Shown: positions 1 through 5,038, numbered from the stretch's first letter. The stretch: 5,053 nucleotides of DNA from JAVBNJ01 sp031551625 (GCA_031551625.1 JAVBNJ010000008.1:1-5053); one strand, 5' to 3'. Notes: generated by a model not told the origin, from the sequence alone. Numbers and translations: made by a program.

Positions 1-79
1 TTTTATGTTCATGCCTTCATGCAAAATTTCCAAAGATTGCGAATGGTGCACTCCACAACGGTTTGTAAAAACCACTGCA
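1..79. other. Left-edge sequence downstream of the ABC gene
   Basis: No gene can be supported here. A small inverted repeat GGTTT/AAACC (60-64 and 69-73, 4-nt loop) lies just after the ABC stop codon but has no T tract on the minus strand, so it is not a convincing terminator. A minus-strand ATG at 12 could open another gene to the left, but only four codons are in the window. Confidence 0.3.
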
Positions 80-790
80 TTACTGATTACTGCTTACAGG
101 ATTAGGGTTTGTTTCATCGCTCTCTATCAGCCCGTCGCGCAGGCGGATAATGCGGCGTGCATGTTTTGCAATATCTTCTTCGTGCGTTACTACAATAATG
201 GTATTGCCTTTGGCATAAATGTCTTCGAAAAGGGTCATGATATCGACCGACGTTTTGGTGTCGAGGTTTCCTGTGGGCTCGTCGGCAAGGATAATGGACG
301 GGTTGTTGACCAGCGCCCGTGCTACGGCTACCCGCTGGCGTTGCCCGCCCGACAGTTCGTTGGGCTTGTGATCCATGCGGTTCTCCAAATCGACATTGCG
401 CAAGGCATTCAATGCACGCTGTTCGCGCTCGTGTTTCGAAATCCCCGCATATATCAACGGCAGCCCGACGTTGTGCAACGCCGAATAGCGCGGCAGCAAG
501 TTGAATGATTGGAACACGAATCCGATTTCCTTGTTGCGCACTTCGGCCAGCGCATCGTCGTCCATGTGGCTCACGTTGGTGCCATTGAGGATATAACTGC
601 CTGATGTGGGTGTATCGAGGCAACCGAGAATATTCATCAACGTAGATTTTCCAGAGCCCGAAGGGCCCATGATAGCTACGTATTCGTTTTTATAAATGTC
701 GAGCGAAACCCCATTGAGGGCACGCACTTCCTGCGTTCCCACCTGGTAAATTTTTTTGAGGTCGGCAATGCTAATTAATGCGTCGTTCAT
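80..790 (-). CDS. ABC transporter ATP-binding protein, MacB/LolD type
   Basis: This is the cytoplasmic ATPase subunit of an ABC transporter, 236 residues, the normal size for the family. All nucleotide-binding motifs are intact: Walker A GPSGSGKST (42-50), Q-loop Gln94, signature LSGGQRQR (146-153), Walker B IILADEP (166-172, catalytic Glu171), D-loop NLD after it, and H-loop His203. The segment LPRYSALHNVGLPLIYAGIS after the Q-loop is typical of the MacB/LolD/FtsE-like group, whose members work with FtsX-like permeases in lipoprotein handling, efflux or mechanotransmission. The ATG at 790 is followed at once by family sequence, and no Shine-Dalgarno is seen. It lies 5 bp downstream of the DUF5618-like gene and has no obvious promoter, so it is probably the second gene of that operon. 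No permease or periplasmic adaptor is in the window; one could lie to the left. The substrate cannot be deduced. The family call is very secure, the subfamily less so. Confidence 0.96.
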   Translation of the reverse strand: MNDALISIADLKKIYQVGTQEVRALNGVSLDIYKNEYVAIMGPSGSGKSTLMNILGCLDTPTSGSYILNGTNVSHMDDDALAEVRNKEIGFVFQSFNLLPRYSALHNVGLPLIYAGISKHEREQRALNALRNVDLENRMDHKPNELSGGQRQRVAVARALVNNPSIILADEPTGNLDTKTSVDIMTLFEDIYAKGNTIIVVTHEEDIAKHARRIIRLRDGLIESDETNPNPVSSNQ

Positions 791-795
791 AGGCG

Positions 796-1209
796 TTATG
801 CTGCTTGTGCAGGTTTAATTTTTTCGATTATTTCGTAAGCCTCTTTGAAACCTTCCTGCACTACCGTGGCATTGGTTCCCCCATCGTAATAGCCGGATAA
901 ATGAAGAATTTCGTAAGCATTACTTAAGTGGTTCAATAATTTTTTATCCACTTTGCCGATATTTTGGCAATAGTATTCGATAGATTCGCGGCCTTTGTTT
1001 TTTTCAATACCTTTCAGTTGCAAATAGGCATCTAAAGCAATAAGGACTCCATTGTAAGCGATGCCGCAAGCTGTCCGTACGTATTTTTTATCATTGTAGT
1101 AACGGCCTTCCTTTCCCGCTTTTTTTAGTGTTTCCTTCGCATTGTCCATGTAGCGAATGGCTTCGAGGTAATTCTTCTTTTTCAGTTCTTGTTGCTCTTC
1201 ACGCGACAT
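796..1209 (-). CDS. DUF5618-like small helical protein
   Basis: A 137-residue soluble protein with no signal peptide or membrane segment, rich in Lys, Glu and Tyr, and predicted mostly helical. The N-terminus MSREEQQELKKKNYLEAIRYMDNAKETL and the C-terminal LHLSGYYDG segment (about 106-114) match my recollection of DUF5618, a Bacteroidota family without assigned function. The layout of helices with a central RTACGIAYNGVLIALDAYL stretch (about 45-63) recalls HEPN-like bundles, but the catalytic Rx4-6H motif of HEPN RNases is absent, so toxin activity is not supported. The reading frame is open upstream to 1311, but the start at 1209 is preferred because a good promoter lies at 1237-1267, inside any longer version, and the family-like sequence starts at this Met. 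It is the first gene of an operon with the ABC ATPase. The biochemical role is unknown. Confidence 0.85.
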   Translation of the reverse strand: MSREEQQELKKKNYLEAIRYMDNAKETLKKAGKEGRYYNDKKYVRTACGIAYNGVLIALDAYLQLKGIEKNKGRESIEYYCQNIGKVDKKLLNHLSNAYEILHLSGYYDGGTNATVVQEGFKEAYEIIEKIKPAQAA

Positions 1210-1236
1210 AAATAATAGTTTTATAGTTATGGTGTA

Positions 1237-1267
1237 CAAATATACGGAAATTGTCGGATTTAACAAA
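1237..1267 (-). promoter_or_regulatory. Bacteroidota sigma-A type promoter of the DUF5618-ABC operon
   Basis: Read on the minus strand, the -7 box TATATTTG (1237-1244) matches TAnnTTTG exactly, and a -33 box TTTG (1264-1267) lies 19 bp upstream, within the usual 19-21 bp. Transcription should begin near 1230, giving a leader of only about 20 nt before the ATG at 1209. This is the best-formed promoter in the window and decides the start of the downstream gene. Confidence 0.8.
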
Positions 1268-1296
1268 AACTTCATTTTTAAACACTCGTTTTTTAG

Positions 1297-1304
1297 TACC
1301 TTTG
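1297..1304 (+). promoter_or_regulatory. -7 box of the probable mgsA promoter
   Basis: TACCTTTG matches TAnnTTTG exactly. At 19-21 bp upstream there is only a T-rich stretch (around 1275-1279) and no clear TTG, so the -33 element is weak. Transcription would begin near 1311, giving mgsA a leader of about 110 nt that contains the palindrome at 1364-1383 and two sets of short tandem repeats. The box is divergent from the DUF5618 promoter, with about 50 bp between the two -7 boxes. Confidence 0.65.
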
Positions 1305-1316
1305 CACACAATAAAT

Positions 1317-1337
1317 AATTGAAAATTGAATAACTGA
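1317..1337 (+). repeat. A/T-rich heptad tandem repeat, first set in mgsA leader
   Basis: Two exact copies of AATTGAA (1317-1323 and 1324-1330) are followed by a degenerate third unit TAACTGA (1331-1337). They fall just downstream of the predicted mgsA transcription start. Their role is unknown. Similar short A/T-rich phased repeats occur before the mgsA and nusB starts in this window. Confidence 0.5.
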
Positions 1338-1363
1338 GTAATTAATGTGTATGTGTAATCGCG

Positions 1364-1383
1364 ATGATGAGCGCGCTCATCAT
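1364..1383. promoter_or_regulatory. Perfect 20-bp palindrome in the mgsA leader
   Basis: The half-site ATGATGAGCG is followed directly by its exact reverse complement CGCTCATCAT, with the centre between 1373 and 1374. It lies about 60 bp downstream of the predicted mgsA -7 box and 37 bp upstream of the ATG. It could be an operator for a dimeric regulator acting as a roadblock or repressor site. As RNA it could form an 8-bp stem with a CGCG loop. No T tract follows, so it is not an intrinsic terminator. I do not recognise the motif as that of a particular regulator. Confidence 0.6.
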
Positions 1384-1388
1384 AATCC

Positions 1389-1416
1389 TGAATCTTGAAT
1401 TTTAAATTTTGAATCT
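1389..1416 (+). repeat. Four-unit heptad repeat before the mgsA start
   Basis: Four consecutive 7-base units read TGAATCT, TGAATTT, TAAATTT, TGAATCT, so the first and last are identical and the inner ones differ at one or two bases. The array ends 4 bp before the ATG at 1421, where a ribosome binding site would be expected. It may provide an unstructured A/T-rich translation initiation region, which Bacteroidota favour in place of Shine-Dalgarno sequences. The function is inferred. Confidence 0.55.
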
Positions 1417-1420
1417 AAAT

Positions 1421-1888
1421 ATGGCCAAGAAAAAAACAATAGCACTGGTGGCGCATGATAATCGCAAACGCGACATTATTGAATGGGTGGAGTTTAATAA
1501 CGATGTGCTGAAGAAATATCATTTGGTGTGTACGGGTACTACTGGCGGGCTTATTTCGCAAGCATTACATCACAAGTTAGGCAAAGCGGCTGATGCTATT
1601 GATATCACACTGCTCAAATCGGGTCCGCTTGGCGGCGACCAGCAGTTGGGTGCTATGATTGCCGAAGGTAAAATAGATATGCTGGTATTCCTTTGGGATC
1701 CCATGCAGCCGCAGCCGCACGATGTAGATGTGAAAGCGCTGTTGCGTATTTCGAGCCTCTACAACCTGCCTACGGCGTGTAATCGCTCTACGGCCGATTA
1801 CCTCATTTCATCGCCGCTGCTCGATAGCGACTACCAGCCGAAACTGAAAGATTTTTCGGAGTACCTGATGCGCCCGGTGCAGTTGTAA
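1421..1888 (+). CDS. mgsA: Methylglyoxal synthase
   Basis: Cytosolic enzyme that converts dihydroxyacetone phosphate to methylglyoxal and phosphate, the first step of the methylglyoxal bypass, which relieves sugar-phosphate stress and frees phosphate. It has 155 residues (E. coli 152). Conserved active-site and phosphate-binding residues are present: VAHD with His12 and Asp13, Lys16, TGTTG with Thr38, Thr40 and Thr41, SGP at 67-69, GGDQQ with the catalytic base Asp73, WDP with Asp93, and HDVD with His100 and Asp103. The loop between the TGTTG and SGP motifs is about 9 residues longer than I recall for E. coli. The frame is open from a TTG at 1409, but the ATG at 1421 is chosen because family sequence (MAKKKTIALVAHD) starts there and the TTG sits within the repeat array. 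der follows after 66 bp with no terminator between them, so read-through is possible. Confidence 0.96.
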   Translation: MAKKKTIALVAHDNRKRDIIEWVEFNNDVLKKYHLVCTGTTGGLISQALHHKLGKAADAIDITLLKSGPLGGDQQLGAMIAEGKIDMLVFLWDPMQPQPHDVDVKALLRISSLYNLPTACNRSTADYLISSPLLDSDYQPKLKDFSEYLMRPVQL

Positions 1889-1899
1889 ATTAGGAATTA

Positions 1900-1930
1900 T
1901 TTATAAAGCAAATCTGTTTTCGTATCTTTG
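1900..1930 (+). promoter_or_regulatory. Probable der promoter
   Basis: The -7 box TATCTTTG (1923-1930) matches TAnnTTTG exactly. A partial -33 element TTTA (1900-1903) lies 19 bp upstream and lacks the usual G. The predicted transcript starts near 1936 and gives a leader of about 20 nt. It lies in the 66-bp gap after mgsA, so der can be expressed on its own or also by read-through from mgsA. Confidence 0.65.
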
Positions 1931-1954
1931 CCTCTTAATTTAGTTTATAGCTTT

Positions 1955-3262
1955 ATGGGAATTGTAGCAATAGTAGGACGTCCGAATGTGGGAAAATCAA
2001 CGCTGTTCAACCGTTTGGTGGGTATGCGGCAGGCCATTGTCGATGAGGTGGCCGGTGTAACGCGCGACCGCCACTACGGTCGTTGCGAGTGGAACGGGCG
2101 CGAGTTCTCGGTTATTGACACGGGGGGGTATGCGGTGAATACCGAAGATGTGTTTGAAGAAGAAATCCGCAAACAAGTGTTGCTGGCTATTGAAGAGGCC
2201 GATGTGATCCTGTTCATGGTGGACACAATGACGGGCATCACCGACCAGTGCCAATTGATTGCCGATATTCTGCGTCGCGGAAAAAAGAAGGTGATAGTAG
2301 TGGCGAATAAGGTAGACAACAACGATCAATTATACGGCATTCACGAATTTCATGCGCTGGGCCTCGGTGAACCACAGGCCATCTCGTCGGCCAATGGCAC
2401 GGGTACCGGCGATTTGCTCGACGAAATTTTGAAATACCTGCCCGAAGATACTAAGGAGCGCGAAGAAGAACGGCATATTCCACATCTTACTATTGTGGGC
2501 CGCCCGAATGTGGGCAAATCGTCGTTGACGAATGCGTTGTTGGGCGAAGACCGCAATATTGTTACTCCTGTGGCCGGCACCACGCGCGATTCTATCAGTA
2601 CATATTATAATAAATTCGGACACGAGTTTGTATTGGTTGACACGGCAGGCTTGCGCAAGAGGGGCAAGCAGATGGACGACCTCGAATTTTATTCCGTAAT
2701 GCGCTCGGTGCGCGCCATCGAGTATTCCGATGTGTGTATCCTGATGATTGATGCCACGAAAGGAGTGGAGTCGCAGGATTTGAGTATTTACAATTTGATA
2801 ATCCGCAATCGCAAAGGCGTGGTGGTGGTGGTCAACAAATGGGACCTGGTAGCCAAGGAAACCAACACGATGAAGGAATACAAGGAGAATGTCCTGCGTC
2901 GCCTGGCGCCATTTGTCGATGTGCCGGTTATTTTTACATCGGTAATTACCAAGCAGCGTATCCTTGATGTGTTGGATGCGGCCGCCAAGGTGTATGAAAA
3001 TCGCAGCAAGCGTATTGCCACTTCGAAACTTAACGAGGAAATGCTGGCCGAAATAGAAAACTATCCGCCACCGGCTACAAAAGGAAAGTATATAAAAATA
3101 AAATACATTACGCAGTTGCCTACACCGTCGCCGTCGTTTGCATTTTTCTGCAATTTGCCGCAATATGTGCGCGACGATTACAAGCGGTTCCTTGAGAATA
3201 AATTGAGGCAGCACTTTGATTTCACAGGTTGTCCGATGCAGGTGTTCCTGCGGAAAAAGTAA
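1955..3262 (+). CDS. der: Ribosome-associated GTPase Der (EngA)
   Basis: Essential GTPase with two tandem G domains that assists assembly of the 50S ribosomal subunit. It has 435 residues, close to the B. subtilis protein. G domain 1: G1 GRPNVGKST (8-16), G2 Thr36 in GVTRDR, G3 DTGG (55-58), G4 NKVD (118-121), G5 SSANG (144-148). G domain 2: G1 GRPNVGKSS (182-190), G2 Thr209 or Thr210 in GTTRD, G3 DTAGLRKRGK (229-238), G4 NKWD (294-297), with a G5 SVIT in place of the usual SA-type sequence. A KH-like domain follows from about 345 to the basic end MQVFLRKK. The frame extends upstream to a TTG at 1928, but that codon is part of the -7 box, so the ATG at 1955 is the start. There is no Shine-Dalgarno. 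It converges with nusB and shares the terminator region at 3294-3341. Confidence 0.98.
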   Translation: MGIVAIVGRPNVGKSTLFNRLVGMRQAIVDEVAGVTRDRHYGRCEWNGREFSVIDTGGYAVNTEDVFEEEIRKQVLLAIEEADVILFMVDTMTGITDQCQLIADILRRGKKKVIVVANKVDNNDQLYGIHEFHALGLGEPQAISSANGTGTGDLLDEILKYLPEDTKEREEERHIPHLTIVGRPNVGKSSLTNALLGEDRNIVTPVAGTTRDSISTYYNKFGHEFVLVDTAGLRKRGKQMDDLEFYSVMRSVRAIEYSDVCILMIDATKGVESQDLSIYNLIIRNRKGVVVVVNKWDLVAKETNTMKEYKENVLRRLAPFVDVPVIFTSVITKQRILDVLDAAAKVYENRSKRIATSKLNEEMLAEIENYPPPATKGKYIKIKYITQLPTPSPSFAFFCNLPQYVRDDYKRFLENKLRQHFDFTGCPMQVFLRKK

Positions 3263-3273
3263 GTTTGTTTTCT

Positions 3274-3358
3274 CACAAATTTTCCCACAAAAACACAAAA
3301 CCCACAAAGATTTTTATTCCTTGTGGGCTTTTTCTTTTGTGCACCTTGTGTCTTTGTA
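3274..3358. repeat. Composite CACAAA / TTTGTG inverted array
   Basis: The left half has CACAAA at 3274, 3286, 3294 and 3303. The right half has the complementary core TTGTG or TTTGTG at 3321, 3336 and 3346, and a degenerate TTTGTA at 3353. Because any left copy can pair with any right copy, several alternative hairpins are possible around the terminator. I recall similar CACAAAG-rich intergenic stretches in Bacteroidota genomes, but not a named element. Confidence 0.5.
3294..3341. terminator. Bidirectional terminator between der and nusB
   Basis: CCCACAA (3301-3307) pairs perfectly with TTGTGGG (3321-3327) over a 13-nt loop, and T5 follows at 3329-3333 on the plus strand. On the minus strand the same stem is followed by TTTT (3300-3297). 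An outer arm CACAAAA (3294-3300) can pair with TTTTGTG (3335-3341), leaving the ctttttc tract bulged. The position between convergent stop codons (3262 and 3364) fits a shared terminator. The stem is short and the loop rather large, so efficiency is uncertain. Confidence 0.7.
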
Positions 3359-3363
3359 GAAAC

Positions 3364-4341
3364 CTATGACGGCCTACGGCGAATGGTGGTGGTGCTTACC
3401 AGTCCGCGTCCTTCTTTCACAATGTCGCCATCAGCAATGCCTTGCTGAACCATGCGGTCGAGCACACCGTTTACAAAAATGTGGCTGTTGTGCGTGCTGT
3501 AATATTTAGCGATTTCGACATATTCATTGATGCTTACTTTTACCGGAATGTTAGGAAACTCTTTGGCTTCGGTGTAGCCCAACACAATTAAATCCATGTC
3601 CATGACGGCTACGCGGTCGGCTTCCCAATTCTGCACAAATAGCATGGCTTTGTTCCAGTACTCGTGATAGTTTTTGAGGCCATGGGTTAATAAGCGCATG
3701 GCAAATTGCTCGTCTTCACGCGAACGGCGGGCTTGAGCAAGCGGTGTATCGGACGATTGTCCCATCACAAATGTGTCGAGCGTACGGAGGATAGAGCCCA
3801 GTGCATAGCCAATTTCGTCGGCGCTCCACCAGAAGCTTTGCTCTTCGAGCATATTTTCCAATATCGGATTATCTTCAAATTCGTACATGAAGAAATCTTT
3901 GATGAACTTCAAATCTTGTTCGTACGACTGGGTTTCCAGCTCCATGTAGTCTTTATAGTAATCTCGTTCTACCATGTGGTGGTAGATGTCGGTAATAATA
4001 TTCATATTGTCGCCACCCCACGAAAGCCTGTGCTTGTCGCAATATTGCCGCAGGGCCTCGTTGCTGCGGATAGAAAATAATACATCGTTGTTGATGAATT
4101 TTTTGTTTGGGTGTGCTTCTTCGTAGGTTGGGCGAAATTTTTGTAAACCAATATTGATACGCTCTTCGGCGTAGTCAGCCACATGAATAACGGCAGAAAA
4201 CAGGAAGTGGTACAAATCGTAGGATTTTTGTATGCTGAGTTGCAAATCTTTTTCGATTAATTCCATGTTCAATTCTTCGGCGCCAGCATTGCTGTAAAGA
4301 AGTTTTAATGTTTTGATGCGTAATAAACGACGGCTAATCAT
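3364..4341 (-). CDS. nusB: Transcription antitermination factor NusB, long Bacteroidota form
   Basis: NusB binds boxA RNA with NusE (ribosomal protein S10) in antitermination complexes that support rRNA transcription. The protein has 325 residues against about 140 in E. coli. The N-terminus MISRRLLRIKTLKLLYSN (1-18) resembles the basic RNA-binding first helix of NusB. The C-terminal part from about 215 to 300 is clearly NusB, with NWEADRVAVMDMDLIVLGYTE (238-258), the FPNIPVKVSINEYVEIAKYYST block (262-283) and FVNGVLDRM (289-297). Between them lies a helical, acidic insertion of about 150 residues that has no counterpart in the short form. A long NusB annotated in this way is, as far as I know, usual in Bacteroidota. 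The tail after 310 ends in RRRPS. The start at 4341 is the only reasonable one. It has its own promoter at 4460-4491 and follows the DUF7935-like gene on the same strand. Confidence 0.9.
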   Translation of the reverse strand: MISRRLLRIKTLKLLYSNAGAEELNMELIEKDLQLSIQKSYDLYHFLFSAVIHVADYAEERINIGLQKFRPTYEEAHPNKKFINNDVLFSIRSNEALRQYCDKHRLSWGGDNMNIITDIYHHMVERDYYKDYMELETQSYEQDLKFIKDFFMYEFEDNPILENMLEEQSFWWSADEIGYALGSILRTLDTFVMGQSSDTPLAQARRSREDEQFAMRLLTHGLKNYHEYWNKAMLFVQNWEADRVAVMDMDLIVLGYTEAKEFPNIPVKVSINEYVEIAKYYSTHNSHIFVNGVLDRMVQQGIADGDIVKEGRGLVSTTTIRRRPS

Positions 4342-4346
4342 AGTAT

Positions 4347-4366
4347 AATTAAGAATTAAAATTAAG
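4347..4366 (-). repeat. A/T-rich repeat just before the nusB start
   Basis: On the minus strand the leader reads CTTAATT, TTAATT, CTTAATT, ending 5 bp before the ATG at 4341, so the spacing is 6 to 7 bp. It occupies the ribosome-binding position and resembles in style, though not in sequence, the heptad array before mgsA. It is probably an unstructured translation initiation region; that role is inferred. Confidence 0.45.
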
Positions 4367-4459
4367 AATGGGGTTTGAAAACGAGCCTAAGCTGGAAAGC
4401 TTGCCGGGTAATGTTTGTGAGTGGATAAGAACATAGTTGTTGTGTTTGTTTTTACCTTA

Positions 4460-4491
4460 CAAAGGTAGCAAACATTTTCGAGTTAGGCAAA
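4460..4491 (-). promoter_or_regulatory. nusB promoter overlapping the upstream gene's end
   Basis: On the minus strand, -7 box TACCTTTG (4460-4467) matches TAnnTTTG exactly and -33 box TTTG (4488-4491) lies 20 bp upstream. The -33 box falls in the last Phe-Ala codons of the DUF7935-like gene. Transcription would begin near 4453, giving nusB a leader of about 110 nt. Confidence 0.75.
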
Positions 4492-5010
4492 TAAATATTG
4501 TGCTTCTTTGCGCAATGCATTAATGGCTGCTGCGGTGGGCAAGGCGTCCAAATCTTTGAGGCTTTCAATTAAATTTTTTGAGAGACTGATGGCAGGCTCT
4601 TCCGGACGCACGGTGGCCGCAGCTTTGTTGATAAGCGCAGTTGTTTCATTGCGGGCATTGACAATCAGTTGCCACGTGTCGATGCTTACGTAGAGCTGGT
4701 TTTGGATGGATTGCTCGGCCTCGTTGCGCACAGTGTCTAGCAGCAGCATTTGCAATTCGGATGCGCGGGTGGTATGGCGTGTGGTACGCACTACCAGTTC
4801 CATAGGCGAGATGCGCTCCATGAGTACCGTTAACTGTTCAATTGCATGCAGGCGTATGCGCACTGTTTCTTGTCGTGTGGCAATTAGTGTTTCGGCATTC
4901 CGGCGGCGCTGGTCGGCTTCAATCATGCGGCGGAGCACAAGGTACACAGCGGCCAGCATCAATGCAGCGGGTGCAAGTATAAGCAGAAGGGTGGTAATGT
5001 CGTTACTCAT
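4483..5010 (-). CDS. Membrane-anchored hypothetical protein, DUF7935-like
   Basis: A 175-residue protein with one N-terminal membrane helix (about 5-26) followed by RRMIEADQRRR, which by the positive-inside rule places the rest in the cytoplasm. The cytoplasmic part is helical, with RLHAIEQLTVLMERISPMELVVR (53-75) and EAEQSIQNQLYVSIDTWQLIVNARNE (97-122). These segments match my memory of a conserved Bacteroidota family of unknown function, which I believe is called DUF7935. The link to that name is from memory only. No catalytic motif is visible. The start at 5010 is followed at once by the membrane helix, and a -7 box lies upstream. nusB follows on the same strand 141 bp after the stop, with its own promoter. 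Function unknown. Confidence 0.85.
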   Translation of the reverse strand: MSNDITTLLLILAPAALMLAAVYLVLRRMIEADQRRRNAETLIATRQETVRIRLHAIEQLTVLMERISPMELVVRTTRHTTRASELQMLLLDTVRNEAEQSIQNQLYVSIDTWQLIVNARNETTALINKAAATVRPEEPAISLSKNLIESLKDLDALPTAAAINALRKEAQYLFA

Positions 5011-5030
5011 CGGGTCAAAAAAATAATATA

Positions 5031-5038
5031 CAAAAGTA
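5031..5038 (-). promoter_or_regulatory. -7 box of the DUF7935-like gene's promoter
   Basis: TACTTTTG on the minus strand matches TAnnTTTG. It lies 20 bp upstream of the ATG, implying a leader of about 15 nt. The matching -33 box would fall at about 5058 or beyond, outside the window, so the promoter can be seen only in part. Confidence 0.55.

Noticed and set aside
1..12. Possible start of another leftward gene at 12
   Set aside because: Only four codons (MNIK) are inside the window, and the promoter-like AATCTTTG upstream misses the first base of the -7 box and has a short spacer, so it cannot be supported.
5..508. 167-codon plus-strand frame antisense to the ABC gene
   Set aside because: The ABC ATPase on the minus strand has every family motif. 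The antisense product has no domain and arises from the codon pattern of the real gene.
114..623. Second minus-strand frame overlapping the ABC gene
   Set aside because: It is a frame-shifted reading of the same gene; the product is Arg/His/Gln-rich and has no motif.
796..1209. DUF5618-like protein as a HEPN RNase toxin with the ABC ATPase as partner
   Set aside because: The Rx4-6H catalytic motif is missing, no nucleotidyltransferase antitoxin is present, and the ATPase is a clear transporter subunit.
1364..1383. Palindrome before mgsA as an intrinsic terminator
   Set aside because: No T tract follows on either strand, and it sits inside the leader of a gene that must be transcribed through.
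1210..1420. Riboswitch or small RNA in the mgsA leader
   Set aside because: Apart from the palindrome the leader is A/T-rich with no multi-stem fold or known aptamer signature that I can see.
2819..2833. GTG triplet repeat in der (four GTG then GTC)
   Set aside because: It encodes five valines of the beta strand before the NKWD motif, which is conserved as hydrophobic in this family, so it needs no other explanation.
2330..3307. 325-codon open frame on the minus strand, antisense to der
   Set aside because: der is unambiguous on the plus strand with all GTPase motifs. The antisense translation is rich in His, Arg, Gln and Cys with no recognisable domain, and its start lies in the terminator region without a promoter.
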